Source of the DNA: an uncultured Ruminococcus sp. | GTDB lineage: Bacteria; Bacillota; Clostridia; Oscillospirales; Ruminococcaceae | Assembly: GCA_947173865.1 (NCBI GenBank) | Contig: CAMWGS010000028.1 | Span: 1 to 13,666 of the forward strand | Direction of reading: 5' to 3' | DNA: 13,666 nt | In this document: positions 1 through 6,138 of the stretch, piece after piece | Layout of the letters: each line of letters opens with the position of its first letter | Numbering within the stretch: the first letter of the stretch is position 1 | The notes under the pieces: model-generated | Told to the model about the DNA's origin: nothing | Database searches by the model: none | The model's input: the letters and a program-made list of their open reading frames with translations, nothing else | Position numbers and translations under genes: made by a program

Positions 1-2
1 GT

Positions 3-68
3 ATAATAAAATATATTGATTCTGATACGGATAAAATCGGCTTAAAAAATGAAAAGGACGGGTTATAA
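3..68 (+). CDS. C-terminal end of an upstream gene (partial, unknown product)
   Basis: The frame starting at base 3 is open from the window edge to a TAA at 66-68; the other two forward frames close within the first 20 bases. It would encode a hydrophilic 21-residue tail ending in NEKDGL. The stop lies 2 bases before the ATG of the next gene, whose ribosome site (AAGGA, 54-58) falls inside this frame. That is the usual layout of translationally coupled operon genes. The piece is too short to identify and could be chance. Confidence 0.5.
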   Translation: MIKYIDSDTDKIGLKNEKDGL

Positions 69-70
69 TT

Positions 71-1270
71 ATGAAAAAGAAAAAAAGATTTTCCATACTG
101 AAATGTTTCATATCAATTATATGTGTGATTTTTATTGCAGTAACGGTTGCTGTAAACATAATCTATTCTCAGAATAAGACTCCGAATCTTATGGGAAGAT
201 ATTTTTATATTGTCACCGAAAACGATACAAACGGCATAAGTGATGTTACTCCTGGTGCGGCAATTATTGCAAAGGACGCAGCAGGTATAAGTGTGGCACA
301 GAAAGACCTTGTCCTTTGTTATCCTGCAGGAGACCCGAATAATCTCCGCCTGTGCGGAATATACAACATAGTTCAGGGTGAGGACGGAACTGAAAAATAT
401 CAGCTTTATTATGACGGTCATGAAGATAATACCGACCTTATAACAAAAGAAAAAATTGCGGCAGTCTGCACAGGTTATCCCGAAAGTGCGGAACTCGGAA
501 GTTTTATCACATTCACAAGAAGTATACCGGGAATAGTTGTTGAGCTTATAATTCCGTGCATAATTCTGCTTGTGTTCTTCATTTCAAGAATTTCTTCAAA
601 GGAAGAAGAAGCAGAGGAAGAAGAAAATTTCGATTTTTCGGGAAACAAATCAGGAAACAAAAAGCCTGTACAGAAAAAAAATGTTTCAAAGCCCGCACCT
701 CTTTTTGAACCTTCACAGGAAGTTCAGGCAAGTGACGAACTTGAACGAAAGAAAATGTCTATTGCAGAAAATTTCAGTCAGAAAAAGGTGAATCCTAATT
801 CGCCCTATCAGAAAGAAAAGGAACGTACAATGCAGTTCAAAGCGGCAAATCGTCCTGAATCCGCAAAAACAACGGGACGTGTTTCACCTGCACCGTCAGC
901 TGAAAGTATAAGAGAGGATATCCGCAGAAAGAACGAGTACGAGGGTTCTCATGTCAGAAAGCTTGAGAGGGTCGAGCCGATTGAAAAGGTTGAATATGAG
1001 CCTGTAAAAAATGAAACTATCATTGACAATACAGGAATTATTCCTACTTCTCAGATTGCCGAAATGTCAAAAAATGCAGAAGCTTTAAGAAGTACGGTGT
1101 CAGAAGTAAAGGCGGCTGCTCCGAAACCTGCCGAACCTAAAAAGAGCAGTTCACCTGATATTTCCGATATTATCAACAAGTCGGAAACAAGCAGACGCAA
1201 GAAAAATGCTTCAAATATGTCCGTTGACGATTTGCTGAAAATCATCGAGGAAGAAAAGAAAAAACTTTAA
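71..1270 (+). CDS. Membrane protein with degenerate SipW-like signal peptidase fold and long cytoplasmic tail
   Basis: 399 residues. A Lys-rich start and a membrane segment (about 9-31) are followed by an outside domain (about 34-150), a second membrane segment (about 152-173) and a highly charged, low-complexity cytoplasmic tail (174-399) that begins with a Glu-rich run and ends in a predicted helix (SVDDLLKIIEEEKKK). The outside domain follows the layout of SipW/archaeal-type signal peptidases (S26): NLMGRYFYIV at 39-48, a PGAAIIAK stretch at 61-68, then a KEKIAAVCTG...IPG end leading into the last membrane helix. The catalytic GSMEP serine is replaced (ENDTNGISDVTP) and the THRV histidine is absent, so proteolysis is unlikely. 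I infer a scaffold or sensor role linked to the cell surface; the function is not known. ATG 71 has an upstream AAGGA. It is probably co-transcribed with the gene to its left. Fold assignment is by pattern only. Confidence 0.72.
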   Translation: MKKKKRFSILKCFISIICVIFIAVTVAVNIIYSQNKTPNLMGRYFYIVTENDTNGISDVTPGAAIIAKDAAGISVAQKDLVLCYPAGDPNNLRLCGIYNIVQGEDGTEKYQLYYDGHEDNTDLITKEKIAAVCTGYPESAELGSFITFTRSIPGIVVELIIPCIILLVFFISRISSKEEEAEEEENFDFSGNKSGNKKPVQKKNVSKPAPLFEPSQEVQASDELERKKMSIAENFSQKKVNPNSPYQKEKERTMQFKAANRPESAKTTGRVSPAPSAESIREDIRRKNEYEGSHVRKLERVEPIEKVEYEPVKNETIIDNTGIIPTSQIAEMSKNAEALRSTVSEVKAAAPKPAEPKKSSSPDISDIINKSETSRRKKNASNMSVDDLLKIIEEEKKKL

Positions 1271-1277
1271 TATAAAG

Positions 1278-1303
1278 AGGACTGCTCCGGCAGTCCTTTT
1301 TTT
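1278..1303 (+). terminator. Rho-independent terminator
   Basis: An 8-bp perfect stem (AGGACTGC, 1278-1285, with GCAGTCCT, 1290-1297) and a TCCG tetraloop are followed by a run of T to 1303. It lies 8 bases after the stop of the pseudo-signal-peptidase gene and closes that operon. Confidence 0.92.
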
Positions 1304-1377
1304 ATGAATAATAAGACCTCAAACGGTAGATAATTATTATATCGCATTAATTTTATAAATTCACATCTGTTAAATGC

Positions 1378-1406
1378 TTGACAAATTATACCTGATTATG
1401 TATAAT
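1378..1406 (+). promoter_or_regulatory. Consensus sigma-A promoter pointing right
   Basis: TTGACA (1378-1383), a 17-bp spacer, then TATAAT (1401-1406): an exact match to the vegetative consensus. Transcription would start near 1413. It does not face a nearby sense gene; it runs into the 3' end of the minus-strand 93-aa gene, and the next plus-strand gene starts at 1870. It may make an antisense or small RNA, or a long leader for the HTH gene. Confidence 0.75.
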
Positions 1407-1418
1407 AAAATTATTACA

Positions 1419-1432
1419 CTGATATATATCAG
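1419..1432. repeat. 14-bp perfect palindrome just downstream of the promoter
   Basis: CTGATATATATCAG reads the same on both strands. It sits at about +7 to +20 of the promoter at 1378-1406, a typical operator position, and covers the stop codon (1429-1431) of the minus-strand gene. It could bind the HTH regulator encoded at 1870-2076; this is inferred from position only. Confidence 0.45.
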
Positions 1433-1710
1433 AATGGTATTTTGTGGTCAAAGGGTGTGGCTAAAATATTCCTGTCAATAACTTTTCCCGTAATTGTGGA
1501 ATGTTTTTTTAGTTTTACTTTTATTGAGAATGTAGAGTTGTTGGCATCTCTTTTTACTACAATAAGGTAATTGTTTATTTTGTAAGTTGCCGTACTTGTG
1601 CCGTTACTGCACCACTTCAGCTCGTGAAGACTGTGGTTTTCGTGTATGAAACGTGTAATGTCTGCGAGAGCTTCTATTATGGCTTCACTCTCGGAAATAT
1701 CTGTTTTCAT
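1429..1710 (-). CDS. Small hypothetical protein (93 aa), divergent from the HTH regulator
   Basis: I do not recognise this protein. The chosen start at 1710 has an AAAGGAG site (1721-1727) at good spacing; the reading frame continues upstream to 1779, but that part lacks a ribosome site and would overlap the promoter. The first ~32 residues look like an acidic amphipathic helix (SESEAIIEALADITRFIHE). The rest alternates hydrophobic and polar residues like a small beta domain (TATYKINNYLIVVKRD, FSIKVKLKK) and is basic. There is no signal peptide or membrane segment. It is divergent from a small HTH gene, a layout typical of a regulator and its target or of accessory gene pairs. The 3' end lies under a strong opposing promoter. 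Confidence 0.65.
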   Translation of the reverse strand: MKTDISESEAIIEALADITRFIHENHSLHELKWCSNGTSTATYKINNYLIVVKRDANNSTFSIKVKLKKHSTITGKVIDRNILATPFDHKIPF

Positions 1711-1720
1711 AATAATACAT

Positions 1721-1727
1721 CTCCTTT
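1721..1727 (-). promoter_or_regulatory. Ribosome binding site deciding the 93-aa start
   Basis: On the minus strand this reads AAAGGAG, 10 bases before the ATG at 1710. It favours the 93-residue product over a 116-residue one starting at 1779. Confidence 0.7.
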
Positions 1728-1738
1728 CATGGTAATTG

Positions 1739-1766
1739 ATAATAAAGAATAAAAAATATTTTGCAA
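1739..1766 (-). promoter_or_regulatory. Likely promoter of the 93-aa gene, with a TGCAA direct repeat
   Basis: On the minus strand, TTGCAA (1766-1761), a 16-bp spacer and TATTAT (1744-1739) give a start near 1732, just upstream of the ribosome site. The -35 overlaps one copy of a TGCAA repeat (1762-1766); a second copy is at 1775-1779 with partly matching flanks (TCCTCG and CCTCCG). Such 13-base spacing could be an operator, but no regulator contact can be shown. Confidence 0.42.
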
Positions 1767-1869
1767 TCCTCGTCTGCAACCTCCGATGTCCCCCTTATCC
1801 CCCACTGTCATACCCTGCTGTTCGGACTGTAATATTATTGTACCATAAAATAACACAGGAGGTGTTAAC

Positions 1870-2076
1870 ATGGCTTTTTCTTATCAAAGATTATTTACCA
1901 TGCTTAAGGAAAGAAGTTTAAAAAAATATTTTTTCCGCCAAAACGGTATAAATCCTAAAGTAATGGATTCTTTATCAAAAAATAAAAATGTTAATGTTTC
2001 GTCAATTATGGATTTATGTAAAGTTTTAGATTGTCAGCCATCGGATATTATGGAGTATATCCCCGACGAAAATTAA
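1870..2076 (+). CDS. Small Xre-family HTH transcriptional regulator (HTH_26/YozG-like)
   Basis: 68 residues, the full usual length for the family, almost entirely one Cro/CI-type helix-turn-helix domain. The family pattern is visible in order: a starting helix SYQRLFTMLKERSLKK, recognition region NGINPKVMDSLSKNKNVNVSSI, then LCKVLDCQPSDIMEYIPDE, the hallmark end of HTH_26 proteins. It should bind DNA as a dimer and control nearby genes. The start is supported by AGGAGG at 1857-1862. It is divergent from the 93-aa gene and 35 bases upstream of the degenerate cyclophilin gene, so it may be co-transcribed with the latter. Its own promoter is not clear; an AT-rich -10-like element lies near 1830-1835. 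The family is sure; its targets are not. Confidence 0.88.
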   Translation: MAFSYQRLFTMLKERSLKKYFFRQNGINPKVMDSLSKNKNVNVSSIMDLCKVLDCQPSDIMEYIPDEN

Positions 2077-2111
2077 AGAATAATAAATAAAATTATGAAA
2101 GACGTGAATAA

Positions 2112-2912
2112 ATGAAAAACACCAGAAACAGAAGTTTCATGAAAACGCTTATAATAGTTATGATTGGAATGGGGCTTCTTACTCTCGGACTTATGCTCAT
2201 GGAAAACGTGAGAAACAATAATAATACTTATGTTACAATTGATGTCAACAGTCTTGACCTTGTACAGCTTGAGGAACCAAAGGAAAACGCCCCCATAGCA
2301 ATAGTGGAAACGACTTTAGGTGAAATCCGATTTGTGCTTTACCCCGATTATTCCCCGAATGCCGTCAGGAATTTCACGGAACTTGCCGAAAGCGGATATT
2401 ATGACAACACTTATTTCTATAACTCGGAAAGCGGAGTTTATTCTTCGGCAGGTTCAAAGGAAAAGGACGGAAGTTTCAACAGGGAAGATGCCTATGAAAG
2501 GATAGAACGTGAACTAAATCAGGACTTATGGAGTTTCAAAGGTGCTGTATGTTGTTCGATTACCGACTATGACAGGACTTTTACCGAGAAACTTCTCGGT
2601 GGCGGTACTTATTACTGTGGCAGTCGTCTTGATTTTCTCAATACAATAGAATTTACAGACGAACTTAAAGAGCAGTTACGTGCGTCCGACACAAGTGAAA
2701 AACTCGTTGAGGCTTTTATTGAAAAGGGCGGTGTTCCCAATTTCTCACAGCAGATGACAGTAATAGGACAGGTTTATGAGGGTATGGACATAGTTGAAGA
2801 ACTCTCTTCGCTTGAAGCTACAGACAACGGAAATTATAAAGTTCCCGATGATGATATAATGATTATTTCCGTAAAAATCGGAACATATTCCGCAGAGGAA
2901 AAAAGCGAATAA
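2112..2912 (+). CDS. Membrane-anchored cyclophilin-like protein with degenerate active site
   Basis: 266 residues: one membrane anchor (about 11-31), a linker, then a cyclophilin-type domain (about 61-257) placed outside the cell. Family marks are APIAIVETTLGEIRFVLYPDYSPNAVRNFTELAESGYYDNT (57-100 region) and TVIGQVYEGMDIVEEL (216-231). The catalytic stretch normally reading FHRVI..FMIQGGD is FYNSESGVYSSAGS (102-115), so the key Arg, Phe, Met and Gln are missing, and NGSQF is replaced by GGTYYCGSR. Prolyl isomerase activity is therefore unlikely; a chaperone or binding role is possible. The ribosome site is weak. It follows the HTH gene by 35 bases and precedes an intact tandem cyclophilin gene, suggesting divergence from a shared ancestor. 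Confidence 0.82.
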   Translation: MKNTRNRSFMKTLIIVMIGMGLLTLGLMLMENVRNNNNTYVTIDVNSLDLVQLEEPKENAPIAIVETTLGEIRFVLYPDYSPNAVRNFTELAESGYYDNTYFYNSESGVYSSAGSKEKDGSFNREDAYERIERELNQDLWSFKGAVCCSITDYDRTFTEKLLGGGTYYCGSRLDFLNTIEFTDELKEQLRASDTSEKLVEAFIEKGGVPNFSQQMTVIGQVYEGMDIVEELSSLEATDNGNYKVPDDDIMIISVKIGTYSAEEKSE

Positions 2913-2920
2913 TTTACCTG

Positions 2921-2937
2921 AATTTTATTATAAAATT
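2921..2937. repeat. AT-rich hairpin after the degenerate cyclophilin gene
   Basis: AATTTTAT and ATAAAATT flank one central T, a perfect 8-bp stem made only of A:T pairs, 8 bases after the stop codon. It has no GC clamp and no clear T run, so it would be a weak terminator at best. Confidence 0.3.
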
Positions 2938-3011
2938 ACGGCATTTTAGAGTAAATATTATTCGTTTCCGTTGCTGCTTTTCCCGTTTGTCACAAATTTA
3001 TTCGGAAACTA

Positions 3012-3040
3012 TTTACAAATCGAGAATAATGTTGTATAAT
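3012..3040 (+). promoter_or_regulatory. Sigma-A promoter for the tandem cyclophilin lipoprotein
   Basis: TTTACA (3012-3017), a 17-bp spacer and a perfect TATAAT (3035-3040) give a start near 3047 and a leader of about 68 bases. It suggests that the lipoprotein gene, and perhaps murA behind it, is transcribed separately from the upstream cyclophilin gene. Confidence 0.75.
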
Positions 3041-3100
3041 AGTTAAGTTGAATTATATTTGTTATTCAAAACTGTATTTATATATATTAATTTTGTTTTT

Positions 3101-3106
3101 AAGGAG
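3101..3106 (+). promoter_or_regulatory. Ribosome binding site deciding the lipoprotein start
   Basis: AAGGAG, 8 bases before ATG 3115. A GTG at 3106 in the same frame overlaps this site and so cannot be the start; the 519-residue product beginning MLKK is correct. Confidence 0.85.
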
Positions 3107-3114
3107 TGCAATGT

Positions 3115-4674
3115 ATGTTAAAAAAAGTATTGGCTGTTATTATCTGTACATTTACATTGACGGCGGTTTTTTCGTCGTGTGGTAAAGAACCTGAAATAGT
3201 TGAAAATTCCAGTGAAGAATCCGTTGACAATTCTTCAAACGCAAGTGTGCAGATAGCTAATTTTACCGCTCCTCAGAAGGACGATACAATTATTACCATG
3301 AAAATAAAAGACTACGGAACGGTTAAAATAAGACTTTTCCCCGAATATGCCGATAAAGGCGTTGAAAATTTCGTAGGTCTTGCAGAAAAGGGATATTATG
3401 ACGGTCTTACTTTTCACCGAGTAATCAATGATTTCATGATTCAGGGCGGTGACCCCGAAGGCACGGGACGTGGCGGTGAATCAATATGGGGCGGAAAGTT
3501 TGATGGCGGTACAGACCCCCACCTTATTCATGCGGCAGGTGCTTTGGCATATGCAAACAGCGGTGCTACTTCAACTAACGGAAGTCAGTTCTATATAGTT
3601 ACGGGTACAGTCTGTACGGAAGATGATATTGAAAATTACAGAGCATCAGGCTACAATATCTCCGACGAAGCAAAGAAAATCTATACAACCGCAGGCGGTG
3701 TACCTTATCTTGACGGAAGCTATACCGTTTTCGGACAGGTTTTCGAGGGTCTTGACATAATATTCCAGATACAGAAAGTTTCTACTGATACAGGAAACGA
3801 TAAGCCAATGCAGGACGTTATAATTGAATCGGTTACGGTTGACAAGTATGACGGTGAAGACCTCAAATGGTATATAAGTGACTATGAAGGTTATGACACA
3901 AATGCCATACCTCAGGAAGAAACAACTCTCCCACCCGAAGAAGTTGCCGTTAAAAACTTCTCGGACATCAAAGAGGGCGATAAAGTCATAAGCATGAATA
4001 TCAAGGATTATGGTGAAGTAAAGTTCAGACTTTTCCCCGAATATGCCGACAAGGGCGTTGAAAACTTCATAGGTCTTGCAGAACAGGGCTATTATGACGG
4101 TCTTACTTTCCACCGAGTAATTAATGATTTCATGATTCAGGGCGGTGACCCTGAAGGTACTGGCATGGGCGGAGAATCAATGTGGGGCGGAAGCTTTGAC
4201 GGCGGTACAGACCCGCATCTTATTCATGCAGCAGGTTCAGTTGCCTATGCCAACAGCGGTGCAACTTCAACAAACGGCAGTCAGTTCTATATTGTTACAG
4301 GAGAAGTGTATTCAACGGAAGATTTGGAACAGTATAAAAACTACGGTTACAACTTCTCAGATGAGGCAATGGAAATATATTCTACAGCTGGCGGTACTCC
4401 GTGGCTTGACGGAGCTTACACAATTTTCGGACAGGTCTATGACGGTCTTGATGTGATTTTTGAAATTCAGAAAACTCAAACAGGTGCAAATGACAAACCT
4501 GTTGAAGATGTTATAATTGAGTCTGTTAAAGTCGGTGAATATGACGGCGGTGAAGTACGCTGGTATATCTCCGATTACAGTGGTTCTTCTTCGGAAACAC
4601 CCGTAGCTGAGGAAGAAGCGGAAACATCCGCAGAAGATTCTTCTGAAGCTTATTTTGAAGAATCACCCGTATAA
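3115..4674 (+). CDS. Peptidyl-prolyl cis-trans isomerase lipoprotein with two tandem cyclophilin domains
   Basis: 519 residues. A secretion signal (1-21) ends in FSSC, a lipobox-like site with acylation expected at Cys22, although Phe at -3 is not ideal. A Ser/Glu-rich linker follows, then two cyclophilin domains (about 57-257 and 289-488), an acidic linker between them, and a Ser/Glu-rich tail. Both domains keep the catalytic FHRVINDFMIQGGDP (Arg102, Gln110; Arg334, Gln342) and NGSQFYIVT. The residue equal to human CypA Trp121 is Tyr198 in domain 1 and Trp430 in domain 2, and the CypA His126 position is Tyr in both, so sensitivity to cyclosporin may differ. Each domain has the extra ~30-residue segment before YTVFGQV often seen in Firmicute proteins. 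It should speed folding of secreted or cell-wall proteins at the outer membrane face. Each domain alone is about the normal family size; the doubling is unusual. Confidence 0.94.
   Translation: MLKKVLAVIICTFTLTAVFSSCGKEPEIVENSSEESVDNSSNASVQIANFTAPQKDDTIITMKIKDYGTVKIRLFPEYADKGVENFVGLAEKGYYDGLTFHRVINDFMIQGGDPEGTGRGGESIWGGKFDGGTDPHLIHAAGALAYANSGATSTNGSQFYIVTGTVCTEDDIENYRASGYNISDEAKKIYTTAGGVPYLDGSYTVFGQVFEGLDIIFQIQKVSTDTGNDKPMQDVIIESVTVDKYDGEDLKWYISDYEGYDTNAIPQEETTLPPEEVAVKNFSDIKEGDKVISMNIKDYGEVKFRLFPEYADKGVENFIGLAEQGYYDGLTFHRVINDFMIQGGDPEGTGMGGESMWGGSFDGGTDPHLIHAAGSVAYANSGATSTNGSQFYIVTGEVYSTEDLEQYKNYGYNFSDEAMEIYSTAGGTPWLDGAYTIFGQVYDGLDVIFEIQKTQTGANDKPVEDVIIESVKVGEYDGGEVRWYISDYSGSSSETPVAEEEAETSAEDSSEAYFEESPV
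3283..3885 (+). repeat. First copy of a long internal direct repeat (cyclophilin domain 1)
   Basis: This stretch matches 3979-4578 at both protein and base level with a constant 696-base offset through the first two thirds. Long runs are identical, for example CTTTTCCCCGAATATGCCGA, with many of the differences at third codon positions. This is an in-frame duplication of a whole domain; the copy here is one codon longer, near VSTDTGND. Confidence 0.9.
3979..4578 (+). repeat. Second copy of the internal direct repeat (cyclophilin domain 2)
   Basis: Partner of 3283-3885; 200 codons against 201. The two copies end alike (WYISDY) and are joined by a ~31-residue acidic, Pro/Thr-rich linker. High base identity points to a fairly recent duplication or to continuing gene conversion between the copies. 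Confidence 0.9.
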
Positions 4675-4785
4675 ACCGATTATATTATTTTAATTTTATA
4701 TATCATACCTGTGTAGGTGTCAGTTCGTATTCTTTACGTTCTGAATAAAAGACATTCAGGAGCAGAGAAAAATTTCCTGAGAAAT

Positions 4786-4791
4786 AAGGAG
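4786..4791 (+). promoter_or_regulatory. Ribosome binding site selecting a TTG start for murA
   Basis: AAGGAG, 9 bases before TTG 4801. A 6-bp inverted repeat (TCAGGA 4756-4761, TCCTGA 4775-4780) lies just upstream and could fold in the leader; its role is unknown. Confidence 0.75.
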
Positions 4792-4800
4792 AGAGTATAT

Positions 4801-6135
4801 TTGGATAAATTTGTTATCAGGGGTGGACGCCGTCTTACCGGTGAAGTAATGATAAGCGGTGCTAAAAATGCCGCCGTAGCAATTCTGCCGGCAGTCATTC
4901 TTTCGGACGAGCCGTGTTATATTGAGAATGTTCCTTCAATAAGCGATGTAAAAATAAGCCTTACTATCCTTAAGGAAATGGGTGCTGAGGTTACAAGTGT
5001 CGGTAAAGATGCGTACAGAATCGACCCAACTAAAATTGACAGGTGTTGTGTTCCGTATGAAACAGCAAGAAAAATGCGTGCGTCATATTATTTCCTCGGT
5101 GCTTTGCTTGGAAAGTTTAACAAGGCAAGGGTTTCAATGCCCGGCGGGTGTCCTCTCGGAGACCGTCCCATTGACCAGCATTTAAAGGCTTTTTCACTTC
5201 TCGGTGCAGACTATACGCTCAGTCAGGGCATGATTGACCTTACGGCTGATAAACTTACAGGAAATCAGATTTTCTTTGATGTTGTAACCGTCGGTGCAAC
5301 TATGAATGCCATGCTTGCAGCTGTAAAAGCAGAGGGTCTTACAGTAATTGAGAATGCGGCAAAAGAACCGCATATAGTTGATTTGGCGAATTTCCTCAAC
5401 TCTATGGGTGCAAATATAATGGGTGCAGGTACTGACGTTATCAAGATAAGAGGTGTTGAACGCCTTCACGGTACTAATTACTCGGTTATTCCCGACCAGA
5501 TTGAAGCAGGAACGTTTATGATTGCCGCAGCCGCTACAAAGGGTGATTTACTCATAAAGAACGTTATTCCGAAACATCTTGAGTCAATTACAAAGAAACT
5601 CGAAAAAATCGGTGTGAATATCGAACCTTATGACGACAGCATAAGAGTATGGGTTGACGGACCTCTTGTAAAAGCCAATGTAAAGACTTCTCCTCATCCC
5701 GGATTCCCGACCGATATGCAGCCACAGATTGCAACTTTGCTTACTCTTGCAGAGGGTACAAGTATTATAACTGAGGGAATATGGGACCAGCGTTTCCGTT
5801 ATGTTGACGAACTCAGACGCATGGGAGCTGATATTACAGTAAACGGTACTGTTGCACTTATCGAGGGTACAGGCAAGCTTATGGGAGCTCCTGTAAAGGC
5901 TTGTGACCTCAGAGCAGGAGCAGCACTGATTATTGCAGGACTTGCCGCCAGTGGTATTACCGAAATTGAAGATATATTCCACATTGAAAGAGGCTATGAC
6001 GGTATGGAGGTTAAACTTCGTGAAATAGGTGCTGATATTAAAAAGGTATCTGCTCCTGATGAAATTTCCGAAAACGAATCCGATACAAAGCCCGTAAGCA
6101 GAAACGACAGTGCAGACGATGCAGAAGCCGTTTAA
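4801..6135 (+). CDS. murA: UDP-N-acetylglucosamine 1-carboxyvinyltransferase
   Basis: MurA transfers enolpyruvate from PEP to UDP-GlcNAc, the first committed step of peptidoglycan precursor synthesis, in the cytoplasm. With TTG 4801 as start the protein is 444 residues and begins xDKFVIRGGRRLTGEV, as MurA proteins do; a GTG at 4717 would add 28 unrelated residues and has no ribosome site. Visible active-site residues are Lys22-Asn23 (SGAKNAAV), Cys117 in PGGCPLGDRPIDQH (the fosfomycin target, so sensitivity by this route is expected), Arg122, Asp305 in FPTDMQPQ, Arg371 in DLRAGAAL and Arg397 in IERGYDGM. An acidic, Ser-rich tail of about 25 residues follows the enzyme core and is not part of the usual fold. 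The gene is 126 bases after the tandem cyclophilin gene without a clear terminator between, and 3 bases before the hydrolase gene, so an operon is likely. Confidence 0.97.
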   Translation: MDKFVIRGGRRLTGEVMISGAKNAAVAILPAVILSDEPCYIENVPSISDVKISLTILKEMGAEVTSVGKDAYRIDPTKIDRCCVPYETARKMRASYYFLGALLGKFNKARVSMPGGCPLGDRPIDQHLKAFSLLGADYTLSQGMIDLTADKLTGNQIFFDVVTVGATMNAMLAAVKAEGLTVIENAAKEPHIVDLANFLNSMGANIMGAGTDVIKIRGVERLHGTNYSVIPDQIEAGTFMIAAAATKGDLLIKNVIPKHLESITKKLEKIGVNIEPYDDSIRVWVDGPLVKANVKTSPHPGFPTDMQPQIATLLTLAEGTSIITEGIWDQRFRYVDELRRMGADITVNGTVALIEGTGKLMGAPVKACDLRAGAALIIAGLAASGITEIEDIFHIERGYDGMEVKLREIGADIKKVSAPDEISENESDTKPVSRNDSADDAEAV

Positions 6136-6138
6136 AAT

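Noticed and set aside
1434..1481. 15-codon open frame right after the strong promoter at 1378-1406
   Set aside because: No ribosome site precedes the ATG and the peptide has no notable feature; an RNA product or long leader is a better reading.
1711..1779. 23-residue N-terminal extension of the 93-aa protein
   Set aside because: It would overlap the best promoter, has no ribosome site, and the ATG at 1710 has AAAGGAG upstream.
3646..4113. 155-residue minus-strand open frame in the tandem cyclophilin gene
   Set aside because: It is antisense to a certain gene; its end matches that of another shadow frame (3235-3417) only because the gene underneath is duplicated.
4717..4800. 28-residue N-terminal extension of MurA from a GTG at 4717
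   Set aside because: No ribosome site precedes the GTG, the residues do not resemble MurA, and the TTG at 4801 has AAGGAG at good spacing and gives the conserved xDKFVIRGG start.
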